DNA of 64,000 bases from CBDBBY01 sp965203795 (GTDB lineage: Bacteria > Pseudomonadota > Alphaproteobacteria > Rhodobacterales > Rhodobacteraceae): assembly GCA_965203795.1 (NCBI GenBank), contig OZ241915.1:1922001-1986000 (forward strand). The letters run 5' to 3'. Below are positions 8,849-17,233 of the stretch, piece by piece. Both the position numbers and the translations under genes were made by a program. The notes under the pieces were generated by a model. That model was not told the origin of the DNA. It saw only the letters and a program-made list of their open reading frames with translations, and searched no databases. Numbering within the stretch: the stretch's first letter is position 1; each line of letters begins with the position of its first letter.

Positions 8849-10435
8849 TCATGTTCTCAACTGCGCACCAGGAAACGCGGCCAGAACGCTTTGGACAAGA
8901 GCATGGTCCTTCGGCTGTACCGCCCCTGCCTCCGCCGGTTCCCCGCGGGCATCCGATTCCGCGTTGCTTGCCCCGGCCTTTGCGTCTTGGGACGGACGTT
9001 CCATTTCGCCGGCCTCCATGTTCGTGGCCGAGGCCGCGCCCCTCTTTCCAGAGCCGCCGCTCGCCTCGGATCCGTCCGGTTCCGCGGCGCTTGCCTGCGG
9101 CTTCGCGTCTTGGGACGGATGCTTCGCGTCCGCGGCCGGCCTATCCTCGCCTGCGGCCATTCCCCTCTTGCCGGAACTGCCGCTTGAATCGGATCCGTCC
9201 GGTTTCGCGCCGCTCGCGGGCGCAGACCCTGCCGATGCGACGGGCGCGGCTTCCCGGCGAGACTTTTCGGGATCTGCCGCAGCCGTGCCTTCGAGCTTCT
9301 TGGCAATCTGGAACGGCGTCGGCAGCTCGGCCACATGCGTCAGCCTGATCATGGCCATTTCCGCGGCCATCATGTGCGTAGGCGAATAGCGGGCCTCGTC
9401 GAGCGACTTGACGAGCATTTGCCACGCTCTCGCCAAGACGCTCGCAGGAAGCGATCGGGACATTTCCAGCCCGCGCTCCCTCTCCTCCGGACCTATCGAG
9501 GCCTCCTCGGCAACCTCGGGATTCATCTTGATCACCGAAATCCAGTGCACGGCCTCCGCAAGGTCCCGAAGCAGCGCCTGCGGGTCCGCGCCTTCGTCGT
9601 ACTGGCTCCGCAGCTCGTTTAGCGAGCCCGCCGCATCCCCTTCCATAACGCGCTCCAGCAGGTCCAGGATTCTGCCCCGGTCCGCCAACGCCAGCATTTC
9701 CCTTATTCTTCCGTCGTCGATCTCGCTTTCGCCCAGCGACATGGCCTGGTCCAGCAGGCTGACCGCGTCCCGGACCGAGCCTTCCGAGGCCCGGATTATC
9801 AGCGCGAGGGCGGGATCGGAGATTTTCGCCCCTTCCCGCTCGGCGATCATCCGGAGATGTGCGGACAGTTCGCTCTGGCGGACTCGGCGCAGGTCGAACC
9901 GCTGGCACCTGGACAGCACCGTGACAGGCACCATGCGGATTTCCGTCGTTGCGAACACGAATTTCACATGCTCGGGCGGCTCCTCCAAGGTCTTGAGCAG
10001 CGCGTTGAACGCGTTGTTCGAAAGCATGTGGACTTCGTCGATGATGTAGACCTTGTACCGGGCGGTCGCGGCCCGGTAGGCAACGCTCTCGATGATTTCC
10101 CGCACGTCCGCGACGCCGGTCCTGGAGGCGGCATCCATTTCGAGAACATCGACATGCCGACCGTCCGCGATCGCGAGGCAGTGCTCGCACTTTCCGCACG
10201 GATCGGTAGTCGGGACTCCATCTCCTTCCGGACCCACGCAATTCAGGCCCTTCGCGATCAGCCGCGCCGTTGTGGTTTTCCCCACCCCTCGCACGCCGGT
10301 CAGAATGAACGCATGGGCAATCCTGTCCGCCTGGAACGAGTTCCGCATCACGCGGACCATGGCGTCCTGCCCGATTATCTCGGCGAACGTCTGCGGCCGG
10401 TACTTCCTCGCGAGGACTTTGTACGATCCGTCCAT
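8849..10435 (-). CDS. dnaX: DNA polymerase III subunit gamma/tau
   Basis: A 528-residue clamp-loader ATPase. Domain I has Walker A GVRGVGKTTT (Lys53), a four-Cys zinc module (CGKCEHC with the preceding LNC), the DEVHMLS Walker B and the sensor segment SRCQRFDLRR. The start ATG at 10435 is fixed by AAAGGAATCGCA just upstream; 13 extra upstream codons in the frame are not used. The linker after about residue 400 is low-complexity and repetitive: a unit with PDGS-x-x-S(G)GSGKRG and (D)AK-x-x-SQDAK occurs about twice. The protein ends ALVQSVLAAFPGAQLRT, the usual tau-type C-terminal helix, but the tau tail is short. I saw no clear slippery heptamer for a separate gamma form. Confidence 0.95.
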   Translation of the reverse strand: MDGSYKVLARKYRPQTFAEIIGQDAMVRVMRNSFQADRIAHAFILTGVRGVGKTTTARLIAKGLNCVGPEGDGVPTTDPCGKCEHCLAIADGRHVDVLEMDAASRTGVADVREIIESVAYRAATARYKVYIIDEVHMLSNNAFNALLKTLEEPPEHVKFVFATTEIRMVPVTVLSRCQRFDLRRVRQSELSAHLRMIAEREGAKISDPALALIIRASEGSVRDAVSLLDQAMSLGESEIDDGRIREMLALADRGRILDLLERVMEGDAAGSLNELRSQYDEGADPQALLRDLAEAVHWISVIKMNPEVAEEASIGPEERERGLEMSRSLPASVLARAWQMLVKSLDEARYSPTHMMAAEMAMIRLTHVAELPTPFQIAKKLEGTAAADPEKSRREAAPVASAGSAPASGAKPDGSDSSGSSGKRGMAAGEDRPAADAKHPSQDAKPQASAAEPDGSEASGGSGKRGAASATNMEAGEMERPSQDAKAGASNAESDARGEPAEAGAVQPKDHALVQSVLAAFPGAQLRT

Positions 10436-10572
10436 TGCGATTCCTTTGTACTGGCAGCACTCGCGGCCTTCCACTCGTTTTTCGGTCCCGGCTGCCTCGG
10501 TGCAGGTCCGCTCTTGATCGGCCGGGCGAATCCGGGCTGAATCCCTTTGGCCATTTCGAAAGCTCCGCGCGA

Positions 10573-12105
10573 ATGGAACTGTCCCGGCTTCGAAGAGATG
10601 CGCACGCGCTGGCGGCGCGCGCGCGCCGGGGCGATCCTGACGCGGAGGCTCGTTTCCGCCGCGCGGCCTTCCCCGGCAGTGCCGATTTCACGAGCGCTCG
10701 CGCGCTTGACGTCGTTGCGCGCGAAACAGGATGGCGCAGCTGGTCCAGGCTGCTCGCATGCGGCTGGTTCGAGGAAATGGCGCCGGAAGAGAGGGCGGAA
10801 AGACTCAAGCTCGCGCTGTATTTCGGGCAGCACTGGATCGTCGACGAAATCCTCGCCCGCCATCCCGAAACGGCGAACGCCAATCTCGGCTTGCAAATCG
10901 CGCTCTTGGAGAAGGAGCGGGTGGCCGAAGCGATCAATGAAGATCCCGCGGCAGCGGTTCGGCTGATCGGTCCGAGGACGCCGATCCTTCACTTGGCGTT
11001 CTCGAGGCGCATCGGGGCGGCACCGGAAAAAGCGGCGGACGCCGTTGAAATCGCGGAACTTCTCATCGCGAACGGCGCGGACGTCAACGATGGCTTTGCG
11101 CCGGATGCGGAATCCGGGCACCGGCTGTCCGCCCTCTACGGTGCCGTCGGCCATGCGGACAATTTCGATCTGGCCGAGTGGCTGCTCGGAAACGGCGCGG
11201 ATCCGAACGACGGCGAGTCCCTTTACCACTCCACGGAGGTTCCGCATCGCAAAAGCACCGCTTTGCTGCTTGAACGCGGCGCCCGCGTCGCCGGCACGAA
11301 CGCGCTGCTCCGCGCCCTTGATTTCAACGACCATCCGACTGTCCGAATGATGCTGGACAGCGGAGCGGATCCGAACGCGGACGTGGTTCCGCATCCGTCC
11401 GGCGAACCGCCAATGGCCCTTCCCGCACTTCACCAAGCGGCCAGGCGGATGTGCGATGCCGAAATGGCGGATCTGCTGATGGCCGCCGGAGCGGACCCGG
11501 GACGCGGGCATGACGGGCTGACGCCGCATCAGATTGCGCGAATCTACGGCAATCGAGCGTTCGCGAGCGCTCTTGAGGCCGGGGGTCATGCCTGTCCACT
11601 GGACGGAGACCTGTCCGCGCTGGCGCTCGCAGCCGATGGCGATGCCAAAGACCCGCCGACTGTGGACGTGACGGCGCTGCCAAGTACGCTCAAGAGCCTG
11701 CTCCACGATCTGCAGCAGTATCCGGACCGCCTGCGCCATTCCAAGCGCCTGATTGCGATGGGATTCGCCCATGAGAGCACCGACGGCATGGGGCTGACGC
11801 CCGCGCAGCTCGCGGGCTGGGAAGGGCTGCCGGACTCGCTGGAGTACTGGCTTTCGCTAGGTCCCGACCTGGAGCATGTGAACGGATTCGGAGGCGATCT
11901 GCTTTCAACAATCGTGCACGGGTCCGAAAACTGCCCGAAGCGAGAGACGCGCGACCACATCGCGTGCGCCCGCATGGCCCTTTCCGCGGGCGTCCGGCTT
12001 CCCGCGCTTGCGCCGCGCTACGCGGGCGTGGAGGACATGGCCGGCTTCCTTTCGGAGTGGGCGGAGGAGCATCCCGAACAAGTGGCGGCGGACGGCCCCT
12101 ATTGA
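10573..12105 (+). CDS. Ankyrin-repeat protein
   Basis: 510 residues. At least four ankyrin-type units are visible, with the turns LLIANGADVNDG, LLGNGADPNDGE, MLDSGADPNAD and LLMAAGADPGRG (about residues 165-330), plus degenerate units on either side such as RLIAMGFAHESTDGMGLTPAQLA. No enzyme domain, signal peptide or membrane segment is evident, so it is probably a cytoplasmic protein-binding scaffold. ATG 10573 was chosen because upstream codons lie in dnaX's divergent leader; no strong ribosome site is present. It is divergent from dnaX with about 137 nt between starts. Ankyrin proteins are common in host-associated alphaproteobacteria, but an effector role cannot be shown. Confidence 0.85.
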   Translation: MELSRLRRDAHALAARARRGDPDAEARFRRAAFPGSADFTSARALDVVARETGWRSWSRLLACGWFEEMAPEERAERLKLALYFGQHWIVDEILARHPETANANLGLQIALLEKERVAEAINEDPAAAVRLIGPRTPILHLAFSRRIGAAPEKAADAVEIAELLIANGADVNDGFAPDAESGHRLSALYGAVGHADNFDLAEWLLGNGADPNDGESLYHSTEVPHRKSTALLLERGARVAGTNALLRALDFNDHPTVRMMLDSGADPNADVVPHPSGEPPMALPALHQAARRMCDAEMADLLMAAGADPGRGHDGLTPHQIARIYGNRAFASALEAGGHACPLDGDLSALALAADGDAKDPPTVDVTALPSTLKSLLHDLQQYPDRLRHSKRLIAMGFAHESTDGMGLTPAQLAGWEGLPDSLEYWLSLGPDLEHVNGFGGDLLSTIVHGSENCPKRETRDHIACARMALSAGVRLPALAPRYAGVEDMAGFLSEWAEEHPEQVAADGPY

Positions 12106-12242
12106 TCCGTCGCTCCCCCGTCTCCGGGCACGGTGGCCGACGGCCGCCTGCCTCGGGGACCGTCGACTCCTGCAGATTTCAGGCAAGGAACAGCGGGCGA
12201 GAATGCGCCCGACCCGATCAAATCCGCTTGCTCCGATAGAGA

Positions 12243-12273
12243 GGCGCGGGCGGCGCCAAGCGCCGCCCGCGCC
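12243..12273. terminator. 13-bp hairpin between convergent genes
   Basis: Arms 12243-12255 and 12261-12273 are exact inverted repeats around CCAAG. The hairpin lies between the convergent ends of the ankyrin gene (12105) and the TAXI receptor gene (12289), close to the latter's stop. It is probably the TAXI gene's terminator, without a clear T-run. Confidence 0.6.
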
Positions 12274-12288
12274 GGCATCAAGACAGCG

Positions 12289-13344
12289 TCAGGATTTGGC
12301 GCAATCGGGAACGGCGTAACCCGCCTCCTCCCATGCGCGCACCGCGCCGGGGTGGAATTTGACAGGGTTTGCACCGCACAGACCCGCAACCTCGGGATCC
12401 AGAACGGCAAAGTTCAATGTCGACATGAAGGGCGCCTTGGATATCAGGTTATCGAGGTTCTCGATATGCGCCTTCGTGAGCTGGTAGGCCAATTCCTCGT
12501 CCATGCTCTTGTTAACCATGTCGCCGCCGACGACAGCCATTGCGCGGAACGTGTCGTCTTCAGAGACGATCGTCCAGCCATCGCCCAAGCTTGCCTGGAT
12601 GTCGGCCACGGGCGCCTCGAATGCCGTGGAGCCGGGCTTGTTCAGCAAATTCTGCGCAGCTTCGGTCTCATAGACGTCCTTGGGCATTGAGTAGATAACC
12701 ATTGCGCCCGCCGCGCCGACCTGCGTGACCCTCGGGCCGGGGAACATGGCCGGTATCACGGCAACATCGGCGGTGCCGTCGATCACCGCGGCAGCGGCCT
12801 GGTTCCAGCTTACCGTGACGGATTCGTAATCCTCTTCAGCCTTCAGGCCGGCGAGCAGATTGATCAGCGCACGGGAGTTCGCCACGGCCGCGCCGCGCGG
12901 CGGTCCGTTCAGCACTTTGCGCCCGGCCAGATCGCTCCAACCGGATACTCCCTTGGCATCGTAAGCGTACATGGTGAATACGCTCAGCGTGTAAGGGTAA
13001 AGCAGGCGCACGCTGGTACCGAGTTCAGCGCCCAGTTCCTTATCGACGTTCGCGTACGGTCCGGCGGCGCGCATCAGCATGAACGGCAGCAGGAAAGGGC
13101 CGTTGGCTATGTCGATCTTCCCTTCCGCGAGGGCCAGGATGTAGTTGGTCCCTGTCTGGCCGTCCTTCAGCTGAATATTCGCGATGCCGCGATCAGCCGC
13201 GTATTCAACAAGGCCGGTCGCCGTAAGAAAGACCGCGGTGCCGGCCCCCGCAGTGTTCGAGGTCAGGTTGACCTGGGCCAGTGCCGCTGGCCCTGCGAGC
13301 ATGGCGGTCGCGGCCAGCGCCGCCGTTCTGAGTGTCTTGAGCAT
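12289..13344 (-). CDS. TAXI-family TRAP transporter solute receptor
   Basis: A 351-residue periplasmic receptor. The N-terminus is a Sec signal peptide (LAATAMLAGPAALAQ, cut after about residue 23). The mature start VNLTSNTAGAGTAVFLTATGLVEYA is the TAXI domain's ligand-entry region (cf. TIGR02122), followed by the GKIDIANGPF and LNGPPRGAAVANSRALI segments of the family. A strong AGAGGGGAAAGAA ribosome site precedes the ATG. TAXI receptors work with a fused DctQM permease. The only fused permease in this window is at 28057-30402, 15 kb away, so pairing is possible but unproven. The substrate is unknown. Confidence 0.88.
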   Translation of the reverse strand: MLKTLRTAALAATAMLAGPAALAQVNLTSNTAGAGTAVFLTATGLVEYAADRGIANIQLKDGQTGTNYILALAEGKIDIANGPFLLPFMLMRAAGPYANVDKELGAELGTSVRLLYPYTLSVFTMYAYDAKGVSGWSDLAGRKVLNGPPRGAAVANSRALINLLAGLKAEEDYESVTVSWNQAAAAVIDGTADVAVIPAMFPGPRVTQVGAAGAMVIYSMPKDVYETEAAQNLLNKPGSTAFEAPVADIQASLGDGWTIVSEDDTFRAMAVVGGDMVNKSMDEELAYQLTKAHIENLDNLISKAPFMSTLNFAVLDPEVAGLCGANPVKFHPGAVRAWEEAGYAVPDCAKS

Positions 13345-13711
13345 TTCTTTCCCCTCTTGCTCTAATTCCCGTGAAGCTTTTCAGGCTCTCATTTCTCGTT
13401 TTCAGGTTCTTCCAAACTCTACCGCGGAAGGCGGATACCCTTAACGCCCGCCGCCATGGTTGACGAGACCTGATGGCATGGCTGCCGTGAACCGGCGCAT
13501 ACCGCGATGGACTCCGGCAGGCGCCTCCGCATCGTTGCGCGCCCGCTCCGCATTTCCCTTTCGAGCATGGCGGCGCGGGCGCGGCGGGTAGTGAAGCGCG
13601 GATCGCCCGTCCTTGGCAGGACGACTTTCGCCGCGGCCCTTCGAAGCGACGCGTGCTTGCGCGCGATCCTGGCGGACCGGGCCGGGAAACTCGCTCCCCG
13701 GCCCCAAGCCG
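13345..13711. other. Gene-free stretch between TAXI receptor and dctP pseudogene
   Basis: About 370 bp with no recognisable protein. DctQ/DctM permease genes would be expected next to a DctP receptor, but no trace of their membrane segments is seen here. Confidence 0.4.
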
Positions 13712-14728
13712 CTACCTGTTGATCGCGTTGCAGATCTCTTCCGCGTTCTCAATGCCGCGCTCTGCATAGTCGGCAAAGATCACCTTCAGACCCGCGGCGA
13801 CAGCCGCGTCCATCTCGGCGCGAACCTCGTCCGAAATCCGGACGCGGGTGACGTTCGCCATTTCCGGCGGATCAGTGGCCAGAAAATCAAGCCCCATCTG
13901 GCGCTCGTTCTGGAAACTCGCCGCGCCCATCAAGGATGCCGTTTCGCCGGACAGCTCGTCGATGATCGCGCGGTGCTCATCCGAAAGGCCCAAGTAGCGC
14001 TCCTTGTTCATGGCGATGAAAAAGACCGCGAACGTGACAGGGATGTTCTCGATGTAGTGGCTGGAAACCTCGGAAAAATTCCAAGGCCTTCCCATCTGGC
14101 CGGGCGCGATCGTCGTTCCGTCGATCGTGCCGGTCCCTAGACCCGTGTACATCTCGGTGACCGTCATTTGGACGGGCACCGCGCCCATCGCTTCCAGGAT
14201 CGGCGATGTCATCGCGGCGAATGGAACGATCTTCGCGCCGGACAAGTCGTCCATCGACGACAGGTCCTTCCGCGCAGCCCATCCGTCTCCGGCGGTCGTG
14301 AAGATTCCGATAAGCGCCACTTCCTCGTATTCATCGGTAAGATACTCGTCGTAAACCGACAGCAGCCGTCTAGTGGAATCTTCCGGTGTGCGGGATTTGC
14401 CGGGCGGAACGATCAGCAGCGTCTTGGGAAAAACCGTCGGCGTGTAGGTCTGCAACCCGAACACGATGTCCGCAACGCCTTCGACGACCCGCTTTTACTG
14501 CTGGACCGGGCCGGCACCGAGCTGTCCGCCAGGATACTCCTTTATTGTCAGCGTCCCGTTCGAGCGGCTGTCCAGCTCCTAGCCGAACCAGGCGAAGAAG
14601 TTTCTGTGTATATGGTGCTGCGGCGGGACGAATGTCGCCACCGAAAGCTCGTCGGCCGCGGCATGGGTTCCTCCGCCGGCCAGACCGAAGGCCAAAGCTC
14701 CTGAACAAAGGATGCGCCTCAGTTTCAT
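13712..14728 (-). pseudogene. dctP-type TRAP receptor with two in-frame stop codons
   Basis: Read from ATG 14728 to the stop at 13712 in one frame (339 codons), this is a complete DctP-family receptor: signal peptide (MKLRRILCSGALAFG...THAAADE), mature start LSVATFVPPQHHIHRNFFAWFG, then VEGVADIVFGLQTYTPTVFP and the family's EMYTGLGTGTIDG and FFIAMNKERY segments. Two nonsense codons interrupt it: TAG at 14581-14579 (where relatives have Glu or Lys) and TAA at 14497-14495 (in QQ-stop-KRVVEG, where relatives usually have Tyr). There is no frameshift, so decay looks recent. Translation restarting downstream could yield a 250-residue fragment, but it would lack the export signal. It lies 41 nt after the GST gene, apparently in one operon. 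Confidence 0.88.
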
Positions 14729-14769
14729 CGATTCTATTGATTGTTCTCCTTTCCTGATCGCTGATTGAC

Positions 14770-15531
14770 TCAGACCATCGAAAAATCTTGGCACCATTTG
14801 AGGATGCCTTCCTGGTAGCTCTCTCGTCCGCGGGAAGCCGAGGCCCACCGCGAAATGTTCGGATACGGCTCGAACGGGTAGCCGCAGCCGAGCAGCACGA
14901 AGTGCAGCGGGGCCCATGAGATGTCGGCGAGGGTGAACCGGTCGCCCATGATCCATTTCCGCCCGTCGAGCGCGTTTTCGAGCTTGGCGAAGCACTCCTC
15001 GAGCATCTCCTTGGACTTGGCGATGTCCTCCTCGCCGAAGGCGCTGCTGCCGGCATGTTTTGCGTGGAACGTTTTCAGTTCCTCGTTCCGCTGAAGCTCG
15101 TCGTATTTCTTCTGCTCGTCAGCGGTCTTCTTCACCTTGCTCTGTATCTTGGTTGCGTAAACGTACGGCTTGACCGCAGGAACATGGATCGACGCGGCCA
15201 GGCGCAGCCATCCCAGCATTCCTTCATTGTCCGATGCTCGCAGCGGCGGCTCGGGATAGGCGTCATCCAGGTAGTCGATGATGTCGTTGGATTCGATGTG
15301 AACCACGCCGTTGTCGATCAGCGTCGGAACCAAGCCGTTCGGATTGATGCCGAAGTACTCGTCCGAGATGTTTTCCTTCTTTTTCAGATCGAGGTGATGG
15401 CTTGTCCAGTCGAGTCCCTTTTCGACCAAGGTCATGCGCACGCGCATCGAGCAGTTTGAAATACCGCCATGGTAAAGGTGAAGCCCCGCAAAGGATTCCA
15501 CCGATTTGCTGGCTGGGACAATGACGACCAT
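14770..15531 (-). CDS. Glutathione S-transferase family protein
   Basis: 253 residues. The N-terminal thioredoxin-like domain (about 17-95) has the GST pattern LYHGGISNCSMRVRMTLVEKGLDW, with the NPNGLVPTLIDNG cis-Pro loop and the ESNDIIDYLDD glutathione-binding segment. The C-terminal helical domain includes the N-capping motif MGDRFTLADISWAP. It could conjugate glutathione or act as a reductive dehalogenase or etherase; the substrate is unknown. It sits between two dead TRAP receptor genes on the same strand, so the original operon was probably receptor, transferase, receptor. Confidence 0.88.
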   Translation of the reverse strand: MVVIVPASKSVESFAGLHLYHGGISNCSMRVRMTLVEKGLDWTSHHLDLKKKENISDEYFGINPNGLVPTLIDNGVVHIESNDIIDYLDDAYPEPPLRASDNEGMLGWLRLAASIHVPAVKPYVYATKIQSKVKKTADEQKKYDELQRNEELKTFHAKHAGSSAFGEEDIAKSKEMLEECFAKLENALDGRKWIMGDRFTLADISWAPLHFVLLGCGYPFEPYPNISRWASASRGRESYQEGILKWCQDFSMV

Positions 15532-15623
15532 GGCAGTGGGCCCGTTTCTTTTGCGTGAGGGTTCTGGATCGACGGCAGCTTTGGGCCTACGCCGGTTCGG
15601 GACCCATTCAGTTCGCCCGCGCG

Positions 15624-15876
15624 CTATCGGTTGAGCGTTTCGTGGATTTCCAAGGCGTTCGGGATGCTCCTGCTCCCGCAGTCCGCGAAGATCGCCTCAA
15701 GGCCTTCGGCAACACCGTATCCATCCCGGCGCGCTCTTCAAACCGAACCACTTGAACACTGTGTTGTTGGCGAGGCGCTGCGGGGGCACGAACGTAGCGA
15801 CGCTGAGTTCTTCGCCAATCACCGAATCCAAACGCGTGACATGCGCCAGCGTCAAGCCGGGACGAGCAAACTTCAT
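15624..15876 (-). pseudogene. Second dctP-type receptor remnant with large internal deletion
   Basis: From ATG 15876 the frame gives a leader then EELSVATFVPPQRLANNTVFKWFG, plainly the mature N-terminus of the same receptor family as 13712-14728. It then runs into a stop at 15697. In another frame, residues resembling GLEAIFADCGSRSIPNALEIHETLNR end at the TAG at 15626-15624, matching the C-terminus of the neighbouring pseudogene (GLKVIFADYAERGIENAEEICNAINR region). The roughly 260 middle codons are missing. It is therefore a deletion remnant, lying just upstream of the GST gene. Confidence 0.82.
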
Positions 15877-15946
15877 GCTTCCCTCCCTGTCCAGATCAAG
15901 CACAAATGCGTTTTGGGAACCCAAGTCAAGGCGCGGGCCCGCCAAA

Positions 15947-16369
15947 GGTGCATCCATTTTGTGGGCGGCGAGCCTGTTCCGCTGGCTCGGTCGTCGTCCG
16001 CGCCCGGCGTTCCGGGGGTTGCAAACGCGCCTCCGCGGGTCGACCCCGCCATCGCCGAACTCAAGCCGCACCGCCACTGCGACGAGGCCGTCGAGGCCTG
16101 CGTCCGCTACATGGAGGCCAACAAGGACCGGATGCGCTGCGACCCCTGCCGGAAACGCGACCTGCCGGTCGGACCCGGCGTCGTGGAAAGCGCCTGCAAG
16201 CGGATCGTCGGGAGCCGGTTCAAGCGGTCGGGATGCCGCTGGTCGAAGGCGGGCGCCAACGCCCTGCTCGCCGCCGAATGCTGCATCGACAACAACCGCT
16301 GGGCCGACCTCCCCGATTGGAGGGCCTGCCGCGCCGCAGCCGCCTGAACACGAAAAATGGGATGCACCC
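15947..16369 (+). mobile_element. Internally deleted IS remnant (ISKra4-like), copy 1
   Basis: The ends are imperfect inverted repeats: GGTGCATCCATTTTGTG (15947-15963) against CACGAAAAATGGGATGCACCC (16349-16369). Inside, a plus-strand frame encodes the C-terminal part of a transposase (about 16010-16347) with VVESACKRIVGSRFKRSG followed by W-x-KAGANALLA-x-x-CCI and NNRWADLPDWRA. This resembles ISKra4-family C-termini. The N-terminal catalytic part is gone, so the element cannot move itself. A second decayed copy in the same orientation lies at 19713-19903, on the other side of the ptuAB genes. The family name is from memory and needs a search. Confidence 0.72.
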
Positions 16370-16471
16370 GGTTTCCAGAGACGTTCGCTTAACCAAATGC
16401 CCGGGGCTGGACAAGGAATGATCCTGCGTCTCAGGGGCGCGTCCATACACGGACTTCTAGATCCCAGGACT

Positions 16472-17233
16472 TCATATCCATTCCGGAAGCCTCTCATGCA
16501 AAACCGCTTCCGCAGCCTTTCCGAAGAATGATCGAATCGTCGTAAAAAACGGCTGCAACTCCCCGCTGTCTGATCGCGGCATCAACATCTTGAGCGCCAA
16601 GTCTTTGCCTTTTTCCAATTTTTTGGCTTCCGTGCCAAGGTCTTCAACCTCACTCATTACCATTCGTTCCAAATCCTCCCACACTTCTCGCCGCATTACC
16701 TGAAGACGCCTTGCATTCAACCCGAGCAACTCAATCGCATCCGATACCTCGCGCATTTCCAAACCCAATTCCCCGACCAGTCCGGAATTGGCCGAAATTT
16801 CTCCATCAGCGCCAACGATCAGCAGCGACGGGACGCATGGAACAGTTCTCGGGTCGGCGATGTCTGGCAATACGCTGCTTCCTTTCTTCTGTCCACAGCT
16901 AAGACTGTCCTTGCCGCCGCGATTTTCGGTCTTCTCGTTCGATCCGCCTGAACAGCATGCAATCAGATTTGTTCCCTCGAGCTCCAATTCCGGACATACA
17001 CTCCGCGGAACGACATGCTCCACCTGTCGATTGCCATTATCGATTCGCATTTCGCAATATCCACAAATTCCGTGCTGGTTGCGCACCAGCTCGTCAATCA
17101 ACTGACGATAGAGGAGATTGTCGGCACCATCACGAAAACTGCGGTAGCGATCCCAGCTTGCCAAACTCCCATCAATTCTTCTGTAATCGTGCAAACTGGC
17201 AATGGATTCGTCGACATACTTTATTCGCTTCAT
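16472..17233 (-). CDS. ptuB: PtuB-like HNH endonuclease (Septu defence)
   Basis: 253 residues. The nuclease core is at residues 54-125: CGYCE (Cys57, Cys60), then QVEHVVPRS (His73), then N-L-I-A-CC-x-GG and SCGQKKG. This is the HNH arrangement of the TIGR02646/PtuB family that partners an ATPase in Septu systems and in some retrons. The start ATG overlaps the stop of the ATPase gene (17233-17230, ATGA), so the two are translationally coupled. Base composition is markedly AT-richer than the flanking chromosome. In known Septu systems PtuB degrades DNA once PtuA senses infection; that role is assumed here by homology. Confidence 0.82.
   Translation of the reverse strand: MKRIKYVDESIASLHDYRRIDGSLASWDRYRSFRDGADNLLYRQLIDELVRNQHGICGYCEMRIDNGNRQVEHVVPRSVCPELELEGTNLIACCSGGSNEKTENRGGKDSLSCGQKKGSSVLPDIADPRTVPCVPSLLIVGADGEISANSGLVGELGLEMREVSDAIELLGLNARRLQVMRREVWEDLERMVMSEVEDLGTEAKKLEKGKDLALKMLMPRSDSGELQPFFTTIRSFFGKAAEAVLHERLPEWI

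Noticed and set aside
9141..10937. A 598-codon minus-strand frame over dnaX
   Set aside because: It is a shifted frame of dnaX; the GVGKTTT and DEVHMLS motifs are in the other frame.
14495..14581. Programmed readthrough or a changed genetic code explaining the stops in the dctP-type gene
   Set aside because: Both TAG and TAA occur, while other genes in the window end normally at TAG, TAA and TGA. A second receptor copy beside it is also dead.
16880..16905. AAAGGAAGCAGCG on the minus strand within ptuB, resembling the SRP RNA core
   Set aside because: It lies in codons for the conserved KKGSS segment of PtuB, and no pairing partner or GGTCAGG-like strand is present.
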